A stretch of DNA of 64,000 nucleotides from Pedobacter sp. KBW06 (GCF_003852525.1 NZ_QAJL01000002.1:62001-126000); one strand, 5' to 3'; counted from the first letter of the stretch, positions 42,586 through 52,335 are shown. A program made the numbers and translations. The notes: generated by a model from the letters alone, not told the origin.

Positions 42586-45399
42586 TTACAGGCTCAGTTT
42601 TACGCCTACTTGTCCGCGAACTCCATATCGCTCCACTTGCGAAGGACGTTCCGGTACGCCGAAATAATATCTGTATTCGGTATTCAGCAAATTATTCGCT
42701 TCTGCAAACAACATGAGCTTCGGACTGATGCGATAAGAAAGATTGGCGTCCATTGAGGTATTTTTACCAAAGTATTCATCAGCATTTGCAGTGATGCCAT
42801 GAGCAACAATATTGCTTCCTTTATGATTTAAAGCAACCCTTGCCTGCAGCGTTTTGTTTTCATAAAATAAGGCCAGGTTAAACAGGTTATTCGCCTGTCC
42901 GGGGATACGTACCTTCTCTGTTCTATCGGGAATAGACATCCTCGAACGGATAAAAGTATAATTGGCATTGACGCCCAGGCCGCCAAGCAGCCCGGGAAGG
43001 AAATCCAGCTTTTTGCTCAGGCCCAATTCAAATCCTGCAACCCTTGCATCTGCCCCATTCTGATCCTGAACCACTCTTGCATCTTGTTTACCATTAAATT
43101 CGGTATAAAACTTAGAATCAGAGAAGATCGGATCCTTCACACTTTTATAAAAAGCACCTGCAGTGATTGCACCTACATTTCCGAAATAGTACTCCGTCAT
43201 CAGGTCCAGATTATATGATTTAACCGGCTTAATCATCGGGTTTCCGTAAATGAATTTGTTATCCTGCGGAGTATAAGTACCTCCGGCAACCAATGAACCA
43301 AAATCCGGTCTCGCAAAAGTCTTCGTTGCCGCAATCCGAACATTTACATGATCGTTTGGCGAGTATTTCAGATGAAGCATCGGCAAGAGCACTGTATAGT
43401 TATTCCTTTTCGTTTGCGGGGTAAGTTTACCTCTGTAATTCGGCTGCCCCTCTACCGCTTCATACAACCATCCATCCACTCTGAGATCTGTATTTTCTAC
43501 TCTTAATCCACCGATTACCGTCAGCTCTTCGGAGGCTTTCCATGTCCCCATGGCATAACCTGCGCTCTGTTTTTCATACACATCAAAATTAGATCCGGTT
43601 TGCACTCCGTTTGCCAGCAAAGCAGAACCCGTTGAATCGACTTTCAGGTTAGCCCTATATTTGTTAAAGAAGTTATCCGTCTCTGCGACCGACATGAACT
43701 TAGGGAAAATCCCTGAAAACTGGGCACCAAATTCCTTCGCATAATCATTGGCATAAGGTTTATTCACCAGGTTAAAATCGGTGTAGGCCGGCGGAGGCAT
43801 GCTGCCTCCTTTATTGTCCCAGACCCAGGTTGGTAACTCATACCTTTCGGTACGTAATTTATCCCTGTATTTCAATCCTGCTTTGAATTCAAAAGCCGGG
43901 CTGATTTTATTTTTAAAGTTTACCTGAGCCACTACACGGTCTGTTTCATTGATGTGATGCAGTTCCATCTGTACAGAGCTAAAAGTATATTTACCGGCAT
44001 CATTAACCGCATTCTGACCTGGCAGGTGCGTTTGCGGAGAATTTGGATCAATATCACCACCGTCTACCTGATAAGCGGCATACTTACCGCCGATCAGATT
44101 GGTATAGCCTACTTTATTCTGATCATATTGCACGATATAATAAGAAGGAAAATCTTTATTCGGGATGTCTCCGTAATTAAAATCATTGTTATAATGGGAG
44201 ATTTTAAAATCCAGTGTTGAGTTCGTTCCCAGGCTGAAATCACCACCCACATCACCACCAAATAAGCGTGTTTTTAGGATGTTATGGATATTCTGCGCTT
44301 CCGCACGGTCTTTTTCATAGCGCAAACGCAGCTTATAGTGTTTTTCGTTGTCATTTAAGGAACCATACATTCCTCTCACATAGATTTTAGAGTTTTTAGC
44401 TACTTTATAATCCGCAGCGCCGTTAAAACCCATGGTACGACGACGGCCGTAATAATCCCTCAATTCCATACGCGCGATGTTCTGACCAGCAAAACGGGGT
44501 TCATAATTGTCTGTTGCCCATTGTCTGTTCCAGATGGAACCGTTCAGCAGGAAGCCAAATTTATCATCTTTACTGCGGTTGCCATAAAGCACATTTCCGC
44601 TAAAAGCCCCTCCATTTGCTTTTGCGTTGTAGCCGCCGCCCAGCGAAATGTCGAAAGTTTCTTTATCCGGAGAAGTCCGGGTGATAAAATTGACATTTCC
44701 GCCCAGTGCATCACCTTCCATATCAGGGGTCAGCGCTTTAGAGATCTCTACATATTGAATCAGTTCTGTAGGAAAAAAATCGAAGGCAGTAGAGCGTGAG
44801 TTCGTTTGTTCCTCCGCCGTTGGAATCCTGTCGCCGTTAATGCTCGAAGAGCTCCATTCTGCAGGCAAACCTCTCAGGGAGATGAACCTTCCTTCGCCCT
44901 GATCTCTTTCCAGCACTACACCGGCAACCCTTTGAACGGCCTCCCCCGCATTGCGGTCCGGTAATTTTCCAATCCCGTCGGCCGCAATCACATTCACGAT
45001 TCTCGGGCTTTCTTTCTGCATATTTAATGCCCTGGCTTCGCTTCCTCTTCTGGAAGATGAGCCGTTTACCCTAACTTCAGTCAGGGTATTTTCATTCGAG
45101 CTGAGCGACATTGCACCGAGATTGGTAATTTCTCCTGCCTTGACCGTCACTTCTTTTTCCAATGGCTTATAGCCAATAAATTTCACGAGTAAAATATAAT
45201 TTCCGGCAGCTACATTCGACATCCGGAATTCTCCTTTCACATCAGAGCTGCTTCCCGCACCATTCCCTTTCAGGAAGATGGAAGCACCGGGAAGTGGTCC
45301 TGTGTTGTCGGTAATTTTGCCAGTCAATGCTCCTTTTTGAGCAAATCCGATACTGCTCAGCAACAGCAGCGTAAAAGAGAGTAAAAGTTTTAGTTTCAT
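42586..45399 (-). CDS. TonB-dependent receptor
   Basis: 937 residues. Signal peptide to FAQ (residue 21). Carboxypeptidase-regulatory domain at 24-100 (GKITDNTGPLPGASIFLKGNGAG), plug at about 110-230 (RIVNVIAADGIGKLPDRNAGEAVQRVAGV; VQYVEISKALTPDMEGDALGGNVNFITRTSP), then a barrel. The plug pattern matches the TIGR01782-type (Xanthomonas/Caulobacter) receptors. Ends VGVKLSL, with Leu rather than Phe last. Near two phosphoesterase genes sharing an upstream motif, so organophosphate compounds are possible ligands (inference). Confidence 0.9.
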   Translation of the reverse strand: MKLKLLLSFTLLLLSSIGFAQKGALTGKITDNTGPLPGASIFLKGNGAGSSSDVKGEFRMSNVAAGNYILLVKFIGYKPLEKEVTVKAGEITNLGAMSLSSNENTLTEVRVNGSSSRRGSEARALNMQKESPRIVNVIAADGIGKLPDRNAGEAVQRVAGVVLERDQGEGRFISLRGLPAEWSSSSINGDRIPTAEEQTNSRSTAFDFFPTELIQYVEISKALTPDMEGDALGGNVNFITRTSPDKETFDISLGGGYNAKANGGAFSGNVLYGNRSKDDKFGFLLNGSIWNRQWATDNYEPRFAGQNIARMELRDYYGRRRTMGFNGAADYKVAKNSKIYVRGMYGSLNDNEKHYKLRLRYEKDRAEAQNIHNILKTRLFGGDVGGDFSLGTNSTLDFKISHYNNDFNYGDIPNKDFPSYYIVQYDQNKVGYTNLIGGKYAAYQVDGGDIDPNSPQTHLPGQNAVNDAGKYTFSSVQMELHHINETDRVVAQVNFKNKISPAFEFKAGLKYRDKLRTERYELPTWVWDNKGGSMPPPAYTDFNLVNKPYANDYAKEFGAQFSGIFPKFMSVAETDNFFNKYRANLKVDSTGSALLANGVQTGSNFDVYEKQSAGYAMGTWKASEELTVIGGLRVENTDLRVDGWLYEAVEGQPNYRGKLTPQTKRNNYTVLLPMLHLKYSPNDHVNVRIAATKTFARPDFGSLVAGGTYTPQDNKFIYGNPMIKPVKSYNLDLMTEYYFGNVGAITAGAFYKSVKDPIFSDSKFYTEFNGKQDARVVQDQNGADARVAGFELGLSKKLDFLPGLLGGLGVNANYTFIRSRMSIPDRTEKVRIPGQANNLFNLALFYENKTLQARVALNHKGSNIVAHGITANADEYFGKNTSMDANLSYRISPKLMLFAEANNLLNTEYRYYFGVPERPSQVERYGVRGQVGVKLSL

Positions 45400-45730
45400 C
45401 AGGCTTTTTTTTCGTTGTTAATCGATGGTACAAACCTAAGTTGATGTTTAGCATTAATTACTATTGTATACAAATAGTAAACAAACGATAACAATCTCTT
45501 AACACAAAAAAGCGCCGGACATGGACTGAAAACGAGCCGGTTATCATTTAAGAAAACGACTCAAAAACCGGTAATAGCCAGGAAAAAAGAAAGATTGGAC
45601 TAAAAAATATTTAATGCCATAACCCGGAGATCTGACGGAATAGGTGCTCAGGCAAAAGAAGGGTATTTACACAGCTGCAAGCCGGGAATCTGAGCGGAAT
45701 TTGATAAAAAGCAACCTCTAAAGAATTGAA
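45400..45730. promoter_or_regulatory. receptor promoter region with palindrome
   Basis: 331 bases upstream of the receptor start. A near-palindrome spans 45458-45480: TTACTATTGTA facing TACAAATAGTAA. It overlaps the 16-bp motif copy at 45470-45485, about 70-85 bases from the start codon. A reverse-oriented partial copy TGTTTAGCATT lies at about 45445-45455. From 45500 to 45730 I see nothing further. Confidence 0.45.
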
Positions 45731-46276
45731 TCAGACGCTCCAGAAGCCACTAAAATCATCCGTTTTTTTTCTTTCGTATGCCTTATGGTTCACCAAAAAT
45801 TCGCATTCCGGCGGTAAAGCTGCTTCGATTTTTGCCAGGAATTCTTCCTCTCCTTCCGAAGCCGAAATCAAGAGTAATTTTAAATTCTTCAGGCAGCCGA
45901 TTTTCTCTAATCCATCAGGGGTGATTTCCGTTCCCCCTAAATGAAGCAGCTCTAAACTTTGTATTTCACACAGGAAATCAATACAGCCATTGTCTATCGC
46001 CCTGCATTCCTTAAGCCTCAGTTCTTTCAGGCTCTCCAATTGGGTTAAATAGCGAATCCCTTCGTTAGTGATATCCGTTCCATCCAGGTCCAGCTGTACA
46101 ATAGACCGCACATACCCCACCATTCTCAACAGCCCTTCATCGTCTACATTATAAAGTCTGAAATTAACGCGTTTAAAAAAAGTAGGAATTTCATTGACAC
46201 CATCAGGAAGATTGAAATAACAGAAATCAGCCCAGAATTTTTCTTCCTTTACCCTTTGTAGTTTTTTCCTTCTCAT
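45731..46276 (-). CDS. leucine-rich repeat protein
   Basis: 181 residues with about four LRR units: LRMVGYVRSIVQLDLDGTDITNEG, IRYLTQLESLKELRLKECRAIDNG, IDFLCEIQSLELLHLGGTEITPDG, LEKIGCLKNLKLLLISASEGEEE. The pattern L-x-x-L-x-L-x-x-T-x-I-T is that of the internalin/F-box-like group. No signal peptide. Its start ATG overlaps the stop of the response regulator gene (TAATG), so it is translated with the two-component pair; a scaffolding role there is an inference. Confidence 0.8.
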   Translation of the reverse strand: MRRKKLQRVKEEKFWADFCYFNLPDGVNEIPTFFKRVNFRLYNVDDEGLLRMVGYVRSIVQLDLDGTDITNEGIRYLTQLESLKELRLKECRAIDNGCIDFLCEIQSLELLHLGGTEITPDGLEKIGCLKNLKLLLISASEGEEEFLAKIEAALPPECEFLVNHKAYERKKTDDFSGFWSV

Positions 46277-46914
46277 TAGATACCGATTTGAGGATCAACA
46301 GCATTACCGCCTATCTTGGAAATCAGGTTGGCCACATTTTTAGTACCCAGCTTTTTTCCTATGTTTTTTCGATGTGTTTTAATGGTCAACTCGGCCACAA
46401 ACAGCGCTTCTGCAATTTCCTTACTGGTTTTGCCGATTGCGATGAGCGAGATGATCTCTTTTTCCCGTTTTGTTAACCTCAGCTGCTGTGTGAAAGCATC
46501 TTCAAAAGTATGGGCCACAATGATGTTCGGATCAAGGTATAAAACTCCCTTTTTCATTCCCTCAAGGGCTTCTTCCAGGATGTTCTTTCCAGATATTTTC
46601 AGGACATAGGCATCTCCTTTAAAACTGGCCAGATTCAAACCAATATCCGAGGGCTGATACATGGACAAAATCATGATTTTAAGGCCTCTGTACTCTTCCT
46701 TTATCTTGGTCAGCAGCTCCAGTCCGTTATAAGGGGGCAGGTTGATGTCAAGCAACAAAAAATCGATCGGATGCTGTCTCAGTAAACTAAACATTTCCGG
46801 AACAGAAGCCGCCACAAAGCTCAGCTGCAGATCAGAACTGCCGGAGATGATATTACTCAGGCCTTCTGCAAACAACACGTGATCGTCGGTGATGCCAATA
46901 TTATATGTGCTCAT
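46276..46914 (-). CDS. NarL/FixJ-type response regulator
   Basis: 212 residues from the ATG at 46912-46914; an upstream start in a longer frame would add a hydrophobic, unlikely N-terminus. Receiver domain: ITDDHVLFAEGL, then LLLDINLPPYNG with the phospho-acceptor Asp, LKIMILSMYQ. LuxR HTH: LTKREKEIISLIAIGKTSKEIAEALFVAELTIKTHRKNIGKKL. Overlaps the histidine kinase gene by 14 bases. Probably phosphorylated by that kinase. Downstream is the LRR gene. Confidence 0.92.
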   Translation of the reverse strand: MSTYNIGITDDHVLFAEGLSNIISGSSDLQLSFVAASVPEMFSLLRQHPIDFLLLDINLPPYNGLELLTKIKEEYRGLKIMILSMYQPSDIGLNLASFKGDAYVLKISGKNILEEALEGMKKGVLYLDPNIIVAHTFEDAFTQQLRLTKREKEIISLIAIGKTSKEIAEALFVAELTIKTHRKNIGKKLGTKNVANLISKIGGNAVDPQIGI

Positions 46915-48757
46915 TATTGTGCTGATTAAATTCAATGGAAATACTAAAACCTTTACCCTCACCGCTGTCAATGCTGAAATTACCCTTTAACAATTTGACG
47001 AGATCTTCCAGACTTTTTAACCCCACACCATCACTCACTTTATGCTGGTCCAGGCCAACGCCATTGTCTTCCGCGTAGATCGAGACCAGGTCCTGCTCCA
47101 CCATCACCTGTAAAAATCCCGAGCTTGCTTTGGAATGTTTCAGCAGGTTTTGAAGTATTTCCTGTACCATTCTATAAATGATAATCTCATACTGTACGGA
47201 GATCCGGTCTTTGTTTCCCAGCCATTCAAACTGTAAGTCAATCTTTCCGTTATTGATAATTAACTTTACCATTTCGGCAATGGACAGATATAGTCCTTTA
47301 TCCTGTAAGACCAGGGGAGAGAACTCATGACTCATTGTCCTCACTTCCTGCCCCAACTTCGTAATCGCCCCGGCGATCTTATCCCGTCCCTCTTCTGTTA
47401 GCGGCATATTATCCGTTTCCAATCTTAAAAAACCGAGGTTTGCCCCTACTGTATCGTGCAAGAGTGACGACATGCGCTGCATTTCTTTTTGCTGATAGAT
47501 CGCGGTTTCGTTAAAGAGGTTTTCCTGTTGAAGCTGCGTTTCTTTCAACAGCCTTTCGGAATCATCTTTATAAGACTTGAAACGCAGGGCGAGGGCAAAT
47601 GCCATCACCATACCTTCGAAAAACAGGCCCCAATAGACCGCGGAAGAAGTAAAATTATTCCTTGGCAAAACTTCATTTTGCTGAAGCACATAAATCAACG
47701 ATGAAGCAAAAATAATCAGCAGGGAGATCACGGAATATCCCGCGTAGCGGATCCCCTTTTTAAGGCAATAAATACCTTCCACAAGAATCACCATCAACAC
47801 CAAAGGATACACTACCCTATTCGTATGCACCCAATATCCCTGGATCTTATAATTTCCGGATGCAGAAGTAGAAACTGCCAGGATAAACAAAATACCAAAG
47901 ACCAGCAACAACCGCTTATTGAAAAGGTACATCCTGGGCATTTTCTCCGGAAGGTTCATCAGGTTATTGAAAAAATTTACCTGAGGTATAAAACTAAGTG
48001 CAAAAACAGCAGGCCTGATAATGTCGTTCATAAAGGGATAATCAGGATAAACATACATAAACAGATGCCCCATGCTGGTCCCCAGGTAAAAGGCAATCAT
48101 CAAAATGTAAATGCTGTACCACAAATACATGTTCTGCCTCATATTCACGAACAGATAAAAATTAAAAACAAACAGAAACAGGGTGATTCCAAGAAATATA
48201 CCGAAGAGCAGATTTTTAGACTGACTCGCATGCAGGTAATGCGATTCCGTATAAAAGTTAACCGGAAGATCGAGCTTGGTATACCTTTTATCTGTGGCAA
48301 TTACAAAATCACAGTCTTTATAATCCTGGCCATCAATATGATAAATAAAGGAGGCCGTAGGTAAAGGCCGGGTAGAAAATTTAACGTTATCCCCGCTGCG
48401 TTCAAAGGCCTTTACAATGCTGTCTTTTCTGATGATCCAGCACCTTAAAAAATTGATATGAGGATTGTTGATGTCAATAAAATTAAAATCCCCATACTGC
48501 AGCAAAGTCCGGATCGGAATTTTAAGCCAGACACAATGCGGAGAATTGCTAATGGGTATTTTACCGGTACTGAGCCTTTTCCAGTCCTTCATTTTTAAAA
48601 AGCTGGAATCGCTAAAATCATTGTCCGGACTGAATGCATACTGAATACCGGCACCTGCATATTCAATCTGGCGGCCATTACTCGTGATTTCCAGTTGTGC
48701 CCATGCAGCTGGAGCTGTAAAAAGCAGCAAAATATAAATCAGCAGTTTCCGTAGCAT
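46901..48757 (-). CDS. 7TMR-DISM sensor histidine kinase
   Basis: 618 residues from the ATG at 48755-48757, chosen because it begins the signal peptide (MLRKLLIYILLLFTAPAAWAQ). An extracellular 7TMR-DISMED2-like sensor (about 22-175) is followed by seven hydrophobic segments (about 180-390). The histidine is in MSSLLHDTVGANLGFLRLE; the HATPase has YRMVQEILQNLLKHSKASS and DNGVGLDQHKVSDGVGLKSLEDL. It belongs to the NarL-partner (HisKA_3-like) kinases. The paired response regulator gene overlaps its 3' end. Confidence 0.92.
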   Translation of the reverse strand: MLRKLLIYILLLFTAPAAWAQLEITSNGRQIEYAGAGIQYAFSPDNDFSDSSFLKMKDWKRLSTGKIPISNSPHCVWLKIPIRTLLQYGDFNFIDINNPHINFLRCWIIRKDSIVKAFERSGDNVKFSTRPLPTASFIYHIDGQDYKDCDFVIATDKRYTKLDLPVNFYTESHYLHASQSKNLLFGIFLGITLFLFVFNFYLFVNMRQNMYLWYSIYILMIAFYLGTSMGHLFMYVYPDYPFMNDIIRPAVFALSFIPQVNFFNNLMNLPEKMPRMYLFNKRLLLVFGILFILAVSTSASGNYKIQGYWVHTNRVVYPLVLMVILVEGIYCLKKGIRYAGYSVISLLIIFASSLIYVLQQNEVLPRNNFTSSAVYWGLFFEGMVMAFALALRFKSYKDDSERLLKETQLQQENLFNETAIYQQKEMQRMSSLLHDTVGANLGFLRLETDNMPLTEEGRDKIAGAITKLGQEVRTMSHEFSPLVLQDKGLYLSIAEMVKLIINNGKIDLQFEWLGNKDRISVQYEIIIYRMVQEILQNLLKHSKASSGFLQVMVEQDLVSIYAEDNGVGLDQHKVSDGVGLKSLEDLVKLLKGNFSIDSGEGKGFSISIEFNQHNNEHI

Positions 48758-48890
48758 CTCATAAAAGTAAACAATACAATTTCGAAATGAATACAATGAC
48801 TTTAAAATACCACTTTGTAGGTATTGTTTTAAATTGGCCCCTTTTTCATTTTTGAGTAACAAACGGAAACTCCGCTGGACAATAGGGAAA

Positions 48891-49412
48891 TCAATTCATG
48901 CGCTCAGAGACCTGATCAGACGATCGGGTCTTTTTTTCTTTCAGATATGCAAGTAGCAATGCCTTTAAATCCTTTGGCCTGAGGTAACCGGAAAAACTAT
49001 ATTGCAGCTTATAGTGCTCATCCAGAATGAACCACATCGGATAAGCGAAGTCTTTATTGTCTTTTCCCAGGGCCAATACCAGTTCATGAATCCCCGTAGA
49101 GGGACCATTGGGCTGAAAATGATACTGTTCATGATTAAAAGAGATGCTTTCCTTATTTTCTGCATTCAGCCTGAGGTAATACATCTCTTTACCAAACAAA
49201 GCAGAGAATTCTCCCGACTTCTTTATTCCATTTTCCTGCATCATACAATAGCTACACCAATCGGTAAACACATTGATGATGATGGGCTTTGGATCTTTAG
49301 CCAGGCTGTCTGGCAAGGCCTCAAAAGAGATGGCCATATCGTTTTTTTGAGCAAAGCCCATAAAAGGCAATAAGCCCAGGAGCAGACAGCAGTAAAATTT
49401 AGTCGAAATCAT
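48891..49412 (-). CDS. exported thioredoxin-fold protein
   Basis: 173 residues; signal peptide to about FAQ (residue 22). The thioredoxin-like motif INVFTDWCSYCMMQE (CSYC) replaces the usual CGPC. Then YLRLNAENKESI and PMWFILDEHYKLQYSFSGYLRP complete the fold. It looks like a periplasmic thiol-disulfide oxidoreductase. The 3' end of the upstream coiled-coil gene overlaps the start by 14 bases, so the two are co-translated. Confidence 0.82.
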   Translation of the reverse strand: MISTKFYCCLLLGLLPFMGFAQKNDMAISFEALPDSLAKDPKPIIINVFTDWCSYCMMQENGIKKSGEFSALFGKEMYYLRLNAENKESISFNHEQYHFQPNGPSTGIHELVLALGKDNKDFAYPMWFILDEHYKLQYSFSGYLRPKDLKALLLAYLKEKKTRSSDQVSERMN

Positions 49413-49587
49413 AAGCCCCTTTTCTTTGGTGGTGGTCTTTTACAACTTTTAACGCCTGCTTCAGTTTTGAAATTTCTTTCAGCAGTTCAGTCGCCTTTTT
49501 CCGATCCTTAAACATCAGGTTATCCCTGCTGATCAACACTTTTCTATTCGATATTTCTGTTTGAAGTACTTTTATTGCAATTTCCAT
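49399..49587 (-). CDS. small coiled-coil protein
   Basis: 62 residues, mostly helical and Lys/Leu rich (KKATELLKEISKLKQALKVVKDHHQRKG). No signal peptide. It overlaps the thioredoxin-like gene by 14 bases, so is likely real and translationally coupled. Family unknown. Its start at 49585-49587 is 20 bases from a perfect hairpin. Confidence 0.6.
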   Translation of the reverse strand: MEIAIKVLQTEISNRKVLISRDNLMFKDRKKATELLKEISKLKQALKVVKDHHQRKGAYDFD

Positions 49588-49606
49588 GATACATGATTTA
49601 AGTAAA

Positions 49607-49632
49607 TAAGCGCCTGCAAATGCAGGCGCTTA
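49607..49632. repeat. perfect 12-bp hairpin upstream of the small coiled-coil gene
   Basis: TAAGCGCCTGCA (49607-49618) pairs with TGCAGGCGCTTA (49621-49632) across AA. GC-rich within AT-rich flanks. It lies in the 5' region of the minus-strand operon, where a terminator is not expected; it could be an operator, a leader structure or a small RNA end. Confidence 0.45.
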
Positions 49633-49685
49633 AAAGGAAACCTATGGCTTTTACCTGCGTTACAGATCAGTTTCCTAAACCTTAT

Positions 49686-49746
49686 TTAGACAAATCTAAA
49701 TAAAATACCAATACAACTAACAACAAAAGTTAGGCAAATCTAAATA
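49686..49746 (+). promoter_or_regulatory. direct-repeat operator candidates between divergent genes
   Basis: TTAGACAAATCTAAATA (49686-49702) and TTAGGCAAATCTAAATA (49730-49746) differ at one base, 44 bases apart. The first contains the palindrome TTTAGA-CAAA-TCTAAA. They lie between the divergent operon at 49587 and gene at 49802; AGGAAAC/GTTTCCT at 49635-49641/49670-49676 is another inverted pair. Confidence 0.45.
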
Positions 49747-49801
49747 TTGACATAATATTGCTTTTTATGTACTTTACGAAACATTAAAAAACATCAGCAC
49801 T

Positions 49802-50593
49802 ATGGGATATGACATCAGCTATCACCCGATAAAAGAAACAGAGATCAAAGCTTGGTATTTTGACGTACTGAACGATCCGGAGTTAATTTCCGGCATTGCG
49901 GCACAACACCAGGTAGACGATTTCTATAAAGAGAAATATCAGCAGGTAATTAACATTGGATCAGGAACAAAACCTGATGATTCATTTGAACGTTCACACG
50001 GTTATTACATCGCAGTTGTACAAGGTTTTCTCCGTAAATATTACTATACCCGGGGTTCCGCATTCTCATTTTTACTGGAAGAAAGCCCCTACTTTGAAAG
50101 GTATACAAGGGATTTTAAAACGATAGTCCCTGAAAGCATCAGCAACCCAATCAGCAACAGAATTGTTCAGAATTACAGTTCAGGTGTATTTATTCCGGTC
50201 GAACAGGTAAGTCAGTTGCTGGAAGATTATGCAAATGACCCGGACGTAAAAGCAGATCTTGAGCGCTTCTTTTCTGATGGCAGAATAGGGGTTTTCCTAA
50301 GGGCACTGGAAGATGCCAGACAACAGGAACTGGGTTTACTGGAAGCGACAGAAGTTATAGAGCCCAACCCATTAAACCTCAATGATTCCGCCTGCTATTC
50401 CAATTTGTTTAACTGTGATCAGGAAGGTGCCTATCTTTTCAAACAGGCAGCAATGGCGCAAATGAAAGCGATGGAAGAACAGAACAACCTTCAGCCCGGA
50501 GAAATAACGAATAATGCTGAGCGCGTTGTGATGAATACAGAAGAGGTCGAAGAAAAGGAAAAGAAAGGATTCTGGAAGAAGCTACTTGGATAG
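49802..50593 (+). CDS. cytoplasmic protein of unknown function
   Basis: 263 residues; no signal peptide or membrane segment. The N-terminus is MGYDISYHPIKETEIKAWYFD, then a helical centre. The C-terminal 60 residues are acidic, with a KKGFWKKLLG end. I do not recognise the family. Only gene between the two repeat sites and SelO. The ordinary composition and clear ATG support a real gene. Confidence 0.7.
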   Translation: MGYDISYHPIKETEIKAWYFDVLNDPELISGIAAQHQVDDFYKEKYQQVINIGSGTKPDDSFERSHGYYIAVVQGFLRKYYYTRGSAFSFLLEESPYFERYTRDFKTIVPESISNPISNRIVQNYSSGVFIPVEQVSQLLEDYANDPDVKADLERFFSDGRIGVFLRALEDARQQELGLLEATEVIEPNPLNLNDSACYSNLFNCDQEGAYLFKQAAMAQMKAMEEQNNLQPGEITNNAERVVMNTEEVEEKEKKGFWKKLLG

Positions 50594-50707
50594 TTTGTCT
50601 TTCTGATCATTTCTCTAAAGTCATATCTTTCTGTTTACGCATGATCCCTGCTGAGGTCTTACAGATTAACCCGATATTTGTCTTTTCGATGAAAACCTGT
50701 TTATCCT

Positions 50708-52264
50708 ATGCAAAATCTAAGTTCCAATACATTCGTCAATAATTTTACCGAAAGCTTCGAAGGAGATCAAAGCGGCAGTCTGCAGCCCAGACAAACTCCG
50801 GGCGTTTTATACAGCAAAGTGATGCCAAGTCCGGTCAGGGCACCTCAGTTACTGGCCTGGACAGAAGACCTCGCTGCAGCATTGGGAATAAGTATACCGA
50901 ATGAAAAGGACATCGCATTACTTGGGGGAAACTTTGTTAATCCTACGATGCAGCCTTATGCCGCCTGTTATGCCGGACATCAGTTTGGCAACTGGGCAGG
51001 ACAACTGGGCGACGGCAGGGCAATCACCCTGGGAGAATGGCCGCTGTCATCAGGTAATTCATGGGAGCTCCAGCTGAAAGGTGCAGGAATGACCCCTTAC
51101 TCCCGCAGGGCTGATGGAAGGGCCGTACTCCGTTCTTCTGTCAGAGAATACCTGATGAGTGAGGCAATGCATCACCTGGGGGTTCCAACCACAAGAGCCT
51201 TGAGTTTGGTCGCTACAGGCGATCAGGTGAGGCGTGATATGTTTTATGATGGAAGACCTGCAAATGAACCAGGCGCAATAGTGATGCGCGCAGCGCCCAG
51301 CTTCCTGCGTTTCGGGAATTTCGAAATGCTGGCAGCAAGAAAAGAATATGATCATTTAAGGCAACTGGCAGACTGGACAATTGAGCACTTTTACCCTCAT
51401 ATCAAAGGTGAAGACAAGATTTTAACCTGGTTCAAAGAAGTCCTGGAAAAGACGGCAACAATGGTCGTGGAATGGCTCCGTGTGGGTTTTGTCCACGGTG
51501 TGATGAATACAGACAACATGTCGATCCTTGGCTTGACCATAGATTACGGGCCTTTTTCATTCCTGGATGCCTATGATCCGAACTTTAGTCCGAATACCAC
51601 TGACCATCCGGGACTCCGTTATGCTTTTGGCAAGCAACATTCCATTGCTTACTGGAACCTGGGTTGCCTGGCCAATGCCATCGCCCCGCTCTTTGAAGAT
51701 ACTACTGAACTCGTCAAGACACTGGAGAACTTCGCTCCTGTTTTCTATGAAAAATATTATGCCATGAAGGCTGGAAAAATGGGTCTGGATGAGGTCAAAG
51801 GATATGATATTGAACTGATTGACCAATTCGAAAATCTATTGGCAACGCTGCAACCGGATATGACCATTTTTTATCAGTTACTCATTGAATTACCGGAAGA
51901 TTTACGGGATGAACAGGCAATTACAGCTTATTTTATGCCTGCATTATATGATCAGCTGAGCAGCAGCGAACGCGAACTTCTAAGCAAAAATATCAAAGAT
52001 TATCAGACCAGGATGGCGTTGAACAAAACCTCAAAAGCAGCGGCTCAATCACAGATGAGGACCAATAACCCAAGGTTTATTCTGAGGAATTTCCTGCTGT
52101 ATCAGGCCATACAGGAACTGGAAAAAGGAGAAGATGCGCTTTTCAAAAGACTACAGGCAGCATTACAGGATCCTTATTCCAGGGATCATGATGAGTTCTT
52201 TGGATTGAGGCCGGCATGGGCAAATGAACAACCGGGCAGTGCCACGTTATCCTGCAGTTCATAA
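50708..52264 (+). CDS. selO: SelO/YdiU family protein adenylyltransferase
   Basis: 518 residues, a pseudokinase fold that transfers AMP to protein hydroxyls. Conserved segments: AACYAGHQFGNWAGQLGDGRAITLGE, LQLKGAGMTPYSRRADGRAVLRSSVREYLMSEAM, HGVMNTDNMSILGLTIDYGPFSFLD (the metal-binding Asn and Asp), and the C-terminal CSS, where some eukaryotic homologues carry selenocysteine; here Cys. The N-terminus begins at an ATG giving the family-standard FVNNFTESFEGDQSG. Single gene. Confidence 0.95.
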   Translation: MQNLSSNTFVNNFTESFEGDQSGSLQPRQTPGVLYSKVMPSPVRAPQLLAWTEDLAAALGISIPNEKDIALLGGNFVNPTMQPYAACYAGHQFGNWAGQLGDGRAITLGEWPLSSGNSWELQLKGAGMTPYSRRADGRAVLRSSVREYLMSEAMHHLGVPTTRALSLVATGDQVRRDMFYDGRPANEPGAIVMRAAPSFLRFGNFEMLAARKEYDHLRQLADWTIEHFYPHIKGEDKILTWFKEVLEKTATMVVEWLRVGFVHGVMNTDNMSILGLTIDYGPFSFLDAYDPNFSPNTTDHPGLRYAFGKQHSIAYWNLGCLANAIAPLFEDTTELVKTLENFAPVFYEKYYAMKAGKMGLDEVKGYDIELIDQFENLLATLQPDMTIFYQLLIELPEDLRDEQAITAYFMPALYDQLSSSERELLSKNIKDYQTRMALNKTSKAAAQSQMRTNNPRFILRNFLLYQAIQELEKGEDALFKRLQAALQDPYSRDHDEFFGLRPAWANEQPGSATLSCSS

Positions 52265-52335
52265 TACGATAAAAATCAACCACTTAAATCGTAAATATTT
52301 TAATTTACGGAAGTAATTATGATCAATATAAATGA

